From the NCBI GenBank assembly GCA_046726955.1, contig JBKPBQ010000140.1:1-6705 (forward strand): a DNA stretch of 6,705 nucleotides, read 5' to 3'. The notes under the pieces are model-generated. The model had not been told where the DNA came from. It saw only the letters and a program-made list of their open reading frames with translations, and searched no databases. This stretch comes from CAVPGH01 sp046726955. GTDB taxonomy: Bacteria > Acidobacteriota > Vicinamibacteria > Fen-336. Made by a program: the position numbers and the translations under genes. Positions 1 to 6,458 of this stretch are shown here, piece by piece (within the stretch, counting starts at the first letter, position 1; each line of letters begins with the position of its first letter).

Positions 1-192
<192 letters not shown>

Positions 193-193
193 G

Positions 194-2071
194 TTGCGCG
201 GCCCCCAGGGCACGCTCTACGGGGCGAGCTCGATCGGCGGCGTCATGAAGTACGTTCCGAACCAGCCCTCGATCGAGAGGTTCGACGCTCGGGTCCTGGG
301 AAGCGCGGAGACCGTCGACAACGGCGACCCCGGCTACTCGCTGACCGGGCTCGTGAACGTGCCGCTCGGCGCCAAAGCCGCGCTGCGGGCCAGCGGATTC
401 TACCGGTTCGACAGCGGCTTCATCGATTCGATCGGCAACAACCCGATCCCGAGCCTCGGGGATCCGACGGTCGACGTCGTCAACGGCACGCGGATCGTGG
501 ACGGTCTCAACTCGGTCGATCGGTTCGGAGGGCGCTTCGCCGCGCTCATCAAGCCTTCCGACAAGTTCTCGGTGAACCTCGCGACCCAGATCCAGAACAT
601 CGACAGCGACGCTTCCAGCGCGGTCGACGCCGACCCCGCCACCCTCCAGCCGCTCCACAGCACTCCGGTACAGTCGAGCTACCAATCGGAGACCAACGAC
701 ACGAAGTACCGCGTCTACAGCGGCACGATCGACTGGAACGTGGGCCCCGCCAACCTCGAGTCCATCACGAGCTACGGCACGTTCGAGGCGGACTTCCAGC
801 TCGATCTAGCGATCGCGACCAACCTGACGGGTGGTCCACCGCTCGCCTCGCTCGTCACCGCTCTCTTCGGCGATGCGCGCTCGCGACCTCTGAGCGCGGT
901 GCTGCCGCAGACGACCAGCACCGACAAGTTCACGCAGGAGCTGCGCCTCGTCTCACCGAAGAGCACGTCCTTCGACTGGCTGGCGGGCGCCTATTACACG
1001 AACGAAAACTCGGCCATCAAGCAGAAGATAAACGCCGTCGAAGCCGGCACGGACAACGTGGCCGCGGGCATCCCCACGCTCGCCGATGTCTCGCTGGACT
1101 CGAACTACGAGGAGATCGCCGGGTTCGCGAACGCCACCTGGCACGTCACGCCCCGCCTGGATCTCGCGTTCGGCGGCCGCCTGAGCCACAACAAGCAGGA
1201 CGCATCGCAGAACTCCAGCGGCCCCCTGGCCGGCGGATCCGTCAAGTTCGAGGACGTGAAATCCTCGGAGACCCCCTTCACGTATTCCTTCGCGCCGCGG
1301 CTCGCGCTGGGGAAGAGCTCCTCGATCTACGGTCGCATCGCCACGGGGTTTCGGGCGGGCGGACCCAACGTGCTTCCGCCGGGGGTGCCGGCCGAGGTTC
1401 CCAGGACCTACGACTCTGACCGCCTGAGGAGCTACGAGCTCGGCCTCAAGGCGGGCGGCGGCCCGGCCGACAAGTTCTCGTTCGACTTCAGCGGCTACTA
1501 CCTCGACTGGGAAGACATCCAGCTGTTCCTCGTGGTGAACGGCTTCGGAATCAACGGCAACGGCGGAACCGCCGTGAGCAAGGGCTTCGAGCTAGCGGGC
1601 AGCGTCTTCCCCACGAGCGGCCTGGCGTTCTCCGCGAACGCCGCGTACACGAACGCCAAGCTCACGGAAGACACCGATCCCGTCGTCGGCGGGAAGGACG
1701 GCGATCCGCTGCCCTACGTGCCGGAATGGAGCTTCGGGCTCAACGCCGACTACGAATGGACGGTGAAGGGCCGGTCGCGCGCCTACGTCGGCGCCAGCCT
1801 CGGTTACACGGGCGATCGGACCGTCGAGTTCGACAACCGGGCGGCCGACGGCAGCATCCGTCGGGCGGACAGCTACGTGACGCTGAATCTCCGCGCCGGC
1901 GCCTACATCGGCAAGTGGTCCATCGAGCTCTACGGAAAGAACCTGACGAACGACATGGGTGTCACGAGCATCGGCACGGCCGGCCCCCTTCCCAATGGTG
2001 CGCTCGGGCTGAGCCTGATCCGGCCGCGGACGATCGGACTGTCCATCGGCACGAGGTTCTGGGGCTCCTAG
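194..2071 (+). CDS. TonB-dependent outer-membrane receptor, 5'-truncated
   Basis: Outer-membrane active transporter for a ligand I cannot identify, energised through TonB/ExbB/ExbD. The genuine frame starts at 193/194, just after the adapter, and gives 625 residues to the TAG at 2069-2071. An apparent start at TTG 65 is spurious because it reads through homopolymer and adapter. The retained N-terminus, LRGPQGTLYGASSIGG, is the conserved late plug-domain motif. The beta-barrel follows, with family hallmarks: FTQELRLVSP then WLAGAYY (about 929-1000), a PRLAL...IATGFRAGGPN block (about 1297-1370), YELGLKAG (about 1433), LPYVPEW (about 1708) and IELYGKNLTN (about 1921-1950). It ends RPRTIGLSIGTRFWGS, three residues beyond the phenylalanine that commonly closes such barrels. 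Missing are the signal peptide, TonB box and first part of the plug, perhaps 100-150 residues judged from the family's usual size. The truncation is an assembly end, not evidence of a pseudogene. The neighbour downstream is a secreted hydrolase in the same direction. Confidence 0.95.
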   Translation: MRGPQGTLYGASSIGGVMKYVPNQPSIERFDARVLGSAETVDNGDPGYSLTGLVNVPLGAKAALRASGFYRFDSGFIDSIGNNPIPSLGDPTVDVVNGTRIVDGLNSVDRFGGRFAALIKPSDKFSVNLATQIQNIDSDASSAVDADPATLQPLHSTPVQSSYQSETNDTKYRVYSGTIDWNVGPANLESITSYGTFEADFQLDLAIATNLTGGPPLASLVTALFGDARSRPLSAVLPQTTSTDKFTQELRLVSPKSTSFDWLAGAYYTNENSAIKQKINAVEAGTDNVAAGIPTLADVSLDSNYEEIAGFANATWHVTPRLDLAFGGRLSHNKQDASQNSSGPLAGGSVKFEDVKSSETPFTYSFAPRLALGKSSSIYGRIATGFRAGGPNVLPPGVPAEVPRTYDSDRLRSYELGLKAGGGPADKFSFDFSGYYLDWEDIQLFLVVNGFGINGNGGTAVSKGFELAGSVFPTSGLAFSANAAYTNAKLTEDTDPVVGGKDGDPLPYVPEWSFGLNADYEWTVKGRSRAYVGASLGYTGDRTVEFDNRAADGSIRRADSYVTLNLRAGAYIGKWSIELYGKNLTNDMGVTSIGTAGPLPNGALGLSLIRPRTIGLSIGTRFWGS

Positions 2072-2151
2072 AGCAGGGTGCTGAAAAGTGTCCTCACGCG
2101 GCGCGCGGCAGCGCGCGCGGCTTTCGAAGGCTGCTTTTTCAGCACCCTGCT
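2072..2151. repeat. 80-bp element with perfect 16-bp terminal inverted repeats (MITE- or REP-like)
   Basis: AGCAGGGTGCTGAAAA at 2072-2087 is repeated exactly inverted at 2136-2151. Between the arms are a GC-rich self-complementary stretch (GCGCGC at 2101-2106 and again at 2111-2116, four-base gap) and a near-palindrome centred on TTCGAA (2117-2134). The element begins on the base after the receptor's stop codon. Size, perfect ends and lack of coding capacity fit a miniature inverted-repeat element or a palindromic intergenic repeat. I see no convincing target-site duplication next to the arms and no second copy in this window. It could instead simply be a long structured 3' region. Confidence 0.6.
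2117..2139 (+). terminator. Possible intrinsic terminator of the TonB receptor gene
   Basis: An 18-base near-palindrome (2117-2134) can form six stem pairs, two of them G-U, closing a loop at TTCGAA. It is followed directly by five T residues (2135-2139). This has the layout of a rho-independent terminator for + strand transcription about 45 bases after the receptor stop. The T run is also part of the right arm of the larger inverted repeat, which could compete for folding. The two wobble pairs make the stem only moderately strong. Confidence 0.4.
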
Positions 2152-2181
2152 GATCGTCAGCTCGCGGGGTAGAGAGCCGTC

Positions 2182-3783
2182 ATGACGCGGAGAGTGACGG
2201 CGGCCGCAGTGGCCGCCGCAGCCTGGGGTCTCGCCGTCGCTGCGCGGGCCGATCCTCCCGAGGGCTTCGACGCCCGTGTCGAGCAGATCCGATCGGCCGT
2301 CGGCGTTCCCGGCCTCGCCGTGGCGATCGTGGAGCAGGGCCGCCTGACCCTGGCGCGCGGTTACGGGGTTCGGCAGCTGGGCGAGAGCGCGCCCGTCGAC
2401 GCGGACACGATCTTCCAGCTCGGCTCCGTCGGGAAGGCGTTCACGACCGCCGCGCTGGCTGTGCTGGTGGACCGCGGAAAGATCGGCTGGGACGACCGGG
2501 TCACCGAGCACGTCCCGTGGTTCCAGATGTACGACCCATGGGTCACGCGCGAGATGACGCTGGTCGATCTCCTGGTGCATCGCAGCGGGCTCGGCCTCGG
2601 CGCCGGCGACCTGATGTTCGTGCCGCGCTCGACGCGGAGCCGCGCCGAGACCGTGCGGCGCCTGCGGTACATCCGGCCGGCGACGAGCTTCCGCAGCGCC
2701 TACGCCTACGACAACGTCCTCTACGTCGTCGCGGGCCAGCTCATCGAGGAGGTCAGCGGCAAGACTTGGGAGCGCTTCGTGCGCGAGGACGTCCTCGTCC
2801 CCGCCGGCATGCGAACGGCGACTTCCGACCGTATCGAGCGCCGAGCGACGAGCAATCGCGCCTGGCCGCACGCGCGCCGCGATGGCCCGATGCACGGCAT
2901 GGGCACGCAACGAGCGCTCGACGACAGCGGACGGGCCGAGTTCGATCCCGAGCTCGGCCAGAACGCCGCGCCTGCCGGGGGAGTCGCGGCCAGCGCCAAC
3001 GACATGGGCCGCTGGATCGCGATCCAGCTCGCGCGCGGAGCGTTCCCCGAAGGCTCGGGACGGCTGTTCAGCGAAGCGGCCTCTCGGCAGATGTGGACGC
3101 CGCGTGTGCACCTGCCGATCAATGCCTCGCCGGGCCCCACGGCGGCGGCCACGCCACAATTCAACGGCTACGCGCTCGGGTGGAACGAGCGGGACTATCG
3201 TGGCCGCCGGCTCGTGATGCACAGCGGAGCCGTGTTCGGCGCACAGGCCATCATCGTCCTCGTCCCCGAGCGGAACGTCGGCTTCTCCGTGATGATCAAC
3301 TGCGAGGACGGCGAAGCCGCGCTCGGGATCGCGTACGAGCTGCTCGACCACTACCTCGACCAGCCCCGCTACGACTGGGCGGCCGCCTGGCAGGAGGTGG
3401 TGCGTCAGCGCGACGAGCGGGCGGTGGCCGCCCTGAAGCAGCAGACGAGCACGCCGGCGCGAGTCGGCCCGTCGCTGCCGCTCGAGCGCTACGCCGGCGA
3501 GTTCGCCGACGCCTGGTACGGGCCGATTGCGATCGCGCACCACGAGGGCCGGCTGACGGTGGACTTCGAGCAGACGCCCGGCATGACGGGCGAGCTGAAG
3601 CACTGGCAGTACGACACGTTTCGCGTCGACTGGCGCGATCCGCTGATCGAGCCGGCCTACGTGACGTTCGCGCTGAAGGCGGACGGCGCCGTCGACCGCA
3701 TCGGCATGAAGGCGGTCTCGCCGCTCGCGGACTTCAGCTTCGACTACCAGGACCTGGATTTCCGACCGGCACCCAGGAACTGA
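2182..3783 (+). CDS. Secreted serine hydrolase, beta-lactamase/PBP fold, with C-terminal DUF3471
   Basis: Predicted periplasmic hydrolase of the serine beta-lactamase-like family (Pfam Beta-lactamase, PF00144), which includes esterases, D-aminopeptidases and class C beta-lactamases; the substrate is unknown. The 533-residue protein starts with a Sec-type signal peptide: basic MTRR, an Ala-rich core, and likely cleavage after A23 (AARA then DPP). The catalytic motifs are visible: S82-V-G-K85 (SxxK, nucleophile S82), Y176-D-N178 (YxN) and H347-S-G349 (the HxG version of the KTG box). Residues about 425-530, including LPLERYAGEFADAWYGPI and the end SPLADFSFDYQDLDF, look like DUF3471 (PF11954), which commonly follows this fold. 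The ATG at 2182 is chosen because it opens the signal peptide; the ribosome binding site is weak (AGAG near 2171-2176). The gene is 110 bases after the receptor, but the intervening inverted repeat and possible terminator make co-transcription doubtful. HxG in place of KTG and the DUF3471 tail argue for an esterase or peptidase rather than a drug-resistance beta-lactamase. Confidence 0.93.
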   Translation: MTRRVTAAAVAAAAWGLAVAARADPPEGFDARVEQIRSAVGVPGLAVAIVEQGRLTLARGYGVRQLGESAPVDADTIFQLGSVGKAFTTAALAVLVDRGKIGWDDRVTEHVPWFQMYDPWVTREMTLVDLLVHRSGLGLGAGDLMFVPRSTRSRAETVRRLRYIRPATSFRSAYAYDNVLYVVAGQLIEEVSGKTWERFVREDVLVPAGMRTATSDRIERRATSNRAWPHARRDGPMHGMGTQRALDDSGRAEFDPELGQNAAPAGGVAASANDMGRWIAIQLARGAFPEGSGRLFSEAASRQMWTPRVHLPINASPGPTAAATPQFNGYALGWNERDYRGRRLVMHSGAVFGAQAIIVLVPERNVGFSVMINCEDGEAALGIAYELLDHYLDQPRYDWAAAWQEVVRQRDERAVAALKQQTSTPARVGPSLPLERYAGEFADAWYGPIAIAHHEGRLTVDFEQTPGMTGELKHWQYDTFRVDWRDPLIEPAYVTFALKADGAVDRIGMKAVSPLADFSFDYQDLDFRPAPRN

Positions 3784-3869
3784 CGGCGTAGACGAGTCGC
3801 GTCGCGCGGAAAAGTCGTGTCGTGAGAAAACACCTTTGGAGCTTCGACCAGATCGGCTATGTCGTCGAG

Positions 3870-3899
3870 TTCGGCGCGGGCAGCTGGTAGGGCTATGAT
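3870..3899 (+). promoter_or_regulatory. Weak candidate sigma-70-type promoter ahead of the carbonic anhydrase operon
   Basis: TATGAT at 3894-3899 matches five of six bases of the -10 consensus. TTCGGC at 3870-3875, 18 bases upstream, is a poor -35 match. It lies about 85 bases before the carbonic anhydrase start, in the only sizeable gap upstream of the operon (3784-3983). That gap otherwise shows no clear operator, riboswitch or terminator. Confidence 0.25.
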
Positions 3900-3968
3900 C
3901 CCGGCCTCTTCTCCGCGGAGACACCGAGAGGCAGATCGTCACACTTCCGTCATCACTCATCCGCCGCC

Positions 3969-3975
3969 AAAGGAG
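3969..3975 (+). promoter_or_regulatory. Strong ribosome binding site for the carbonic anhydrase
   Basis: AAAGGAG at 3969-3975 lies eight bases before the ATG at 3984. It fixes that start in preference to the internal ATG at 4023, which has only a weak GGAA upstream. This start leaves a 15-residue extension before the twin arginines. Confidence 0.75.
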
Positions 3976-3983
3976 CAAAAGCC

Positions 3984-4730
3984 ATGACTTGCAGCCCCAA
4001 GCTCGTCGCACCGGAACGATACATGGGCCGCCGCAGCTTCGTAGGTACCGCCGTCGGGGCCTGGGTCGTCGCTTCCGCGGGGCGTTCCTTCGCTCAGGTC
4101 CCGACCCTGAGCGCGACGCTGACGAAGGAAGAGCGCGACCGGATGACCCCGGACCAGGTCACCGACGAGATGAAGAAGGGAAACGAGCGCTTCCGTGCCG
4201 GCAAGATGACGTCGCGCGATTACCTGGCCCAGCAGCGGTCGAGCGCTCCCGGCCAGTATCCCGCCGCGGTCGTGCTCGGCTGCGTCGACTCCCGCGCCCC
4301 CGGCGAGATCCTCTTCGACGTGGGCATCGGCGACACGTTCAACGCGCGGATCGCCGGCAACGTCGTGAACGACGACCTCCTCGGGAGCATGGAGTTCGCC
4401 TGCGCCGTCGCCGGAGCGAAGGCAGTCGTCATCTTTGGGCACACGGCCTGCGGCGCGGTGAAGGGCGCGATCGACGACGTCGAGATGGGCAACCTCACCG
4501 GGCTTCTCGCCCGGATCAAGCCCGCGATCACCGCGACGACGTTCGCCGGCGAGAAGTCGAGCAAGAACCCGGCCTACGTGGACGCGGTGGCGAAGACGAA
4601 CGTCGTGGTGGCGCTCGACAACCTCCGCCGGCGGAGCCCGATCCTCGCCGACCTCGAGAAGAAGGGGACGATTCGCGTCACGGGCGCGATGTACGACCTG
4701 GCCACCGGGAAGGTGGATTTCCTGGCGTGA
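3984..4730 (+). CDS. Beta-class carbonic anhydrase with twin-arginine (Tat) signal
   Basis: Zinc enzyme for reversible hydration of CO2 to bicarbonate and a proton, predicted to act in the periplasm. The 248-residue protein has a Tat-type N-terminus: R16-R17-S-F-V, a hydrophobic stretch (about 21-32) and a likely cleavage site after A37 (SFA then Q). Beta-CA motifs follow: GC100VD102SR104, giving the first zinc cysteine and the Asp/Arg dyad; the ARIAGN segment (121-126); and GH153TAC156G, giving the histidine and second cysteine ligands. All expected catalytic residues are present, so the enzyme looks active. Tat export fits a cofactor loaded during cytoplasmic folding. The stop TGA overlaps the next gene's GTG start (GTGA, 4727-4730), indicating translational coupling with the antiporter. 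Most beta-CAs are cytoplasmic, which makes the export signal notable. Family assignment is firm; localisation is inferred from the signal. Confidence 0.95.
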   Translation: MTCSPKLVAPERYMGRRSFVGTAVGAWVVASAGRSFAQVPTLSATLTKEERDRMTPDQVTDEMKKGNERFRAGKMTSRDYLAQQRSSAPGQYPAAVVLGCVDSRAPGEILFDVGIGDTFNARIAGNVVNDDLLGSMEFACAVAGAKAVVIFGHTACGAVKGAIDDVEMGNLTGLLARIKPAITATTFAGEKSSKNPAYVDAVAKTNVVVALDNLRRRSPILADLEKKGTIRVTGAMYDLATGKVDFLA

Positions 4731-5806
4731 AGGTTCGCGGTCTGGACTGGACGCTCGCGGTCCCCGTCGCTTCGGCGCTGCTGCTGGGGGCCGCGCTCGT
4801 CCTGCCGCGGCATCCCATCCTGACCCTGGCCTGCGCGGCGGCGTTGATGACGGTCGTGATCGCCGCCGTGCACCACGCGGAGGTCGTGGCGCACCGCGTG
4901 GGTGAGCCCTTCGGTACGCTGGTGCTCGCGCTCGCGGTCACGGTGATCGAGGTGGCCCTCGTCGTGTCGATGATGCTCGCGGGCGGGCCGGACAAGGCCG
5001 CGCTCGCTCGCGACTCGGTCTACGCGGCGGTGATGATCATCTGCACGGGGGTCGTGGGTCTGTGTGTGCTCGCGGGTGCGCTGCGCCACCGCGAGCAGTC
5101 CTTCCGCATCGAGGGGTCGGGGCCGGCCCTCGCCGCCCTCGTCACGCTCTCCACGATGGTGCTGATCCTTCCCGTCTTCACGACCTCGGCGGTCGGGCCG
5201 CGCTACACGAAGCCCCAGCTCGCCTTCACCGCGCTCGCCTCGCTCTCGCTCTGGGCGGTGTTCGTGTTCGTGCAGACGGTCCGACACCGCGACTACTTCC
5301 TGCCCGTGGAGGGGGCGAGCGACGAGAGCGCCCATGCCGCGCCGCCCACCCTCCGCGAGGCGTGGCTGAGCTTCGCGCTCCTCCTCGTGTCGCTCGTGGC
5401 GGTCGTAGGTCTCGCCAAGGTGCTCTCGCCTTCCATCGAGGCCGCGGTGGAAGCGGCGGGAGCGCCGCCCGCGGTGATCGGCGTCGCGATCGCGGCACTC
5501 GTGCTGCTGCCCGAGGCCATGGCCGCAGTGCGCGCCGCCCTCGCGAACCGGCTTCAGACCAGCATGAACCTCGCGCTCGGCTCCGCGCTGGCCTGCATCG
5601 GGCTGACGATCCCCGCAGTGGCGTTGACGTCGCGGTTGCTGGATCTGCCCCTGGTGCTCGGGCTCGACCCGAAAGACCTCGTCCTGCTGGTGCTCGCCTT
5701 CGCGGTCAGCACCATCACGTTGGGCACCGGCCGCACGCACCTCATGCAGGGCGCGGTACACCTCGTGATCTTCGCGGCGTTCCTGTTCCTGACGCTGGTG
5801 CCTTGA
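4727..5806 (+). CDS. chaA: ChaA-like Ca2+/H+ (cation/proton) antiporter
   Basis: Inner-membrane cation/proton exchanger of the CaCA superfamily, similar to E. coli ChaA and rhizobial y4hA proteins; it probably exports Ca2+ (or Na+/K+) in exchange for protons. From GTG 4727 the protein has 359 residues, close to E. coli ChaA (about 366), with around ten to eleven hydrophobic segments. The two alpha repeats are visible. The first is G59-E60-PFGT with a second acid, E75, in VTVIEVALV. The second is LLP262-E263-AM then N281-LALGSALACIGLTIP. A hydrophilic loop, HRDYFLPVEGASDESAH (about 187-203), splits the halves. The GTG is chosen because it overlaps the carbonic anhydrase stop by four bases, lies ten bases after GGAAGGTGG (4708-4716), and gives the family's usual length. 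The same frame is open far upstream, antiphase to the carbonic anhydrase, but that part is meaningless. Downstream, the stop at 5804-5806 meets a broken cupin gene on the other strand. The exact cation is not readable from sequence. Confidence 0.92.
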   Translation: MKVRGLDWTLAVPVASALLLGAALVLPRHPILTLACAAALMTVVIAAVHHAEVVAHRVGEPFGTLVLALAVTVIEVALVVSMMLAGGPDKAALARDSVYAAVMIICTGVVGLCVLAGALRHREQSFRIEGSGPALAALVTLSTMVLILPVFTTSAVGPRYTKPQLAFTALASLSLWAVFVFVQTVRHRDYFLPVEGASDESAHAAPPTLREAWLSFALLLVSLVAVVGLAKVLSPSIEAAVEAAGAPPAVIGVAIAALVLLPEAMAAVRAALANRLQTSMNLALGSALACIGLTIPAVALTSRLLDLPLVLGLDPKDLVLLVLAFAVSTITLGTGRTHLMQGAVHLVIFAAFLFLTLVP

Positions 5807-5969
5807 TCAGCGCGTCCTCGTGAGGACCGATGACGCCACCGGCTCCCATTCGAACGACGTGGACGTGCGCCTCACCACTGCCGTTCGCGATCTCGGACGA
5901 CCACGCACCCAATGATTCGTAGGCCCGGATCGGATCGAGCGGTTCGGATTGGAGGTCGATGACAGTCAT
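5742..5969 (-). pseudogene. Cupin-like protein remnant, 3' end lost at the antiporter boundary
   Basis: From the ATG at 5967-5969 the - strand encodes MTVIDLQSEPLDPIRAYESL, then GEAHVHVV and GGVIGPHE (to residue 51). This resembles the N-terminal half of small single-domain cupin proteins of roughly 110-120 residues, up to the first histidine region. At about 5816 the family resemblance stops and the frame runs on for 24 residues as plain antisense of the antiporter's 3' end (to 5742), with Pro/Arg/Gly-rich sequence unlike a cupin. The second half of the beta-barrel and the rest of the ligand site are missing, so a functional fold is unlikely. The frame is open further upstream to 6041, but conservation begins at MTVID; no clear ribosome binding site precedes this ATG. 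The cupin assignment comes from recalled family pattern, not a search. Confidence 0.6.
5814..5827. repeat. 14-base palindrome at the antiporter/cupin-remnant junction
   Basis: GTCCTC (5814-5819) and GAGGAC (5822-5827) are exact inverted repeats around GT. The palindrome lies eight bases after the antiporter stop and spans the point where the cupin frame loses its family resemblance. No T run follows on either strand, so it is a poor terminator candidate. It may mark the rearrangement point or be chance in GC-rich DNA. Confidence 0.4.
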
Positions 5970-5998
5970 GGCAAGGGATTCAGGCTGTACCCAGGCGT

Positions 5999-6112
5999 TC
6001 AGCCGGCAAGAAGCCGCAGTACGCCCGACGACAAGAAGCACGCGGTAGCGATCCCCAAGAACAGGAAGGGCACCCCACCGAGCAGGAAGAGGTAGCGGCT
6101 CAGCTCCGTCAA
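5999..6112 (-). CDS. Small hydrophobic 37-codon frame, unrecognised; possible membrane-protein remnant
   Basis: A - strand frame from TTG (6110-6112) to TGA (5999-6001) encodes 37 residues. It begins MTELSRYLFLLGGVPFLFLG and continues with a second hydrophobic run ending RLLAG, so it would form one or two membrane helices. GAGG lies 11 bases upstream of the TTG, a mediocre ribosome binding site. The first ~22 residues look like the opening of a small inner-membrane protein, while the rest has no pattern I recognise. It may be the 5' end of a longer gene that has been cut, like its neighbours, or a genuine very small protein. It begins 13 bases after the stop of the shortened vapC frame. I do not recognise the family. 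Confidence 0.3.
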   Translation of the reverse strand: MTELSRYLFLLGGVPFLFLGIATACFLSSGVLRLLAG

Positions 6113-6125
6113 GGCTCTGTGATCC

Positions 6126-6173
6126 TCACTGCCGACTGAGCGCGACCGACCACGCCAAAGTGTCGACCAGCAT
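6126..6173 (-). pseudogene. vapC: VapC (PIN-domain RNase toxin) remnant, first 15 codons only
   Basis: Two bases after the vapB stop, an ATG (6171-6173) opens MLVDTLAWSVALSRQ and then stops at TGA 6126-6128. MLVDTxAWSxAL is the characteristic opening of VapC PIN-domain toxins, with D4 as the first catalytic acid; the usual serine after DT is leucine here. The other ~115 residues, with the remaining acidic residues, cannot be found in any frame downstream, so this is a deletion rather than a single frameshift. Gene order antitoxin-then-toxin and the tight spacing are typical of vapBC. A 15-residue peptide cannot be a nuclease. Confidence 0.65.
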
Positions 6174-6175
6174 GG

Positions 6176-6376
6176 TCACGTGCGCTTTCGCATCTTCTTG
6201 TAATCGAATCTGGAATCCCATTCCAGCTTTCCGAAGAGCTCGAGGATCCGTCTCTGTTTGCGTCGCGAGACGAACTCCGCCAGCGCGGCGTTCACCACCG
6301 CGCTCTTGGTCCTCTTACCGGAGAGCTTGACCGCTTCCTTCAGGAGGGCGTCGTCGATATTCAGGCTCGTAGGCGT
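6176..6376 (-). pseudogene. vapB: VapB-family antitoxin frame without a canonical start codon
   Basis: The - strand frame ending at TGA 6176-6178 encodes LNIDDALLKEAVKLSG, then KRTKSAVVNAALAEFV, then RRKQRRILELFGKLEWD and a basic tail. This is the full pattern of VapB antitoxins (PF09957 type): an N-terminal ribbon-helix-helix for operator binding, then a toxin-binding C-terminal segment. The 62 residues from the CTG at 6364 (66 from the ACG at 6376) are the normal family length. No ATG, GTG or TTG lies in frame between the upstream stop and the conserved region. The local sequence CATACGCCTACG would become CATGCCTACG, giving MPTSLNID, if the AC at 6375-6376 were absent; GGGAA lies suitably upstream (about 6384-6388). 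Either the start codon was lost by a two-base insertion, a rare ACG or CTG start is used, or the base calls are wrong. The toxin gene behind it is broken, so loss of the antitoxin would be tolerated. Confidence 0.7.
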
Positions 6377-6458
6377 ATGTGATTTCCCAGAGCGTGCCTT
6401 TACACATTCACTGATGGTTGGGAACCGTTTCCTGTCGACCGCTCTCGATCGCGGCCCG

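Noticed and set aside
3822..3890. 22-codon frame from GTG 3822, containing FDQIGYVVEFGAGSW, before the carbonic anhydrase
   Set aside because: The composition looks somewhat protein-like, and the same frame continues after its stop, but there is no ribosome binding site and no family I recognise; too short to call a gene or leader peptide.
2068..4011. 647-codon minus-strand open frame
   Set aside because: Antisense shadow of the serine hydrolase; low-complexity Arg/His/Ala-rich translation with no recognisable motif, while the + strand carries complete catalytic motifs and a signal peptide.
3989..4726. Long upstream extension of the antiporter frame
   Set aside because: It overlaps the whole carbonic anhydrase out of phase and is Arg-rich nonsense; transporter sequence begins at the GTG at 4727.
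4574..5761. 395-codon minus-strand open frame opposite the antiporter
   Set aside because: Antisense shadow: highly charged Arg/Glu/His-rich translation and no family pattern, against a clear CaCA transporter on the + strand.
5970..6010. Possible integron attC site among the small gene remnants
   Set aside because: No paired RYYYAAC/GTTRRRY core sites or long imperfect hairpin were found near the gene ends.
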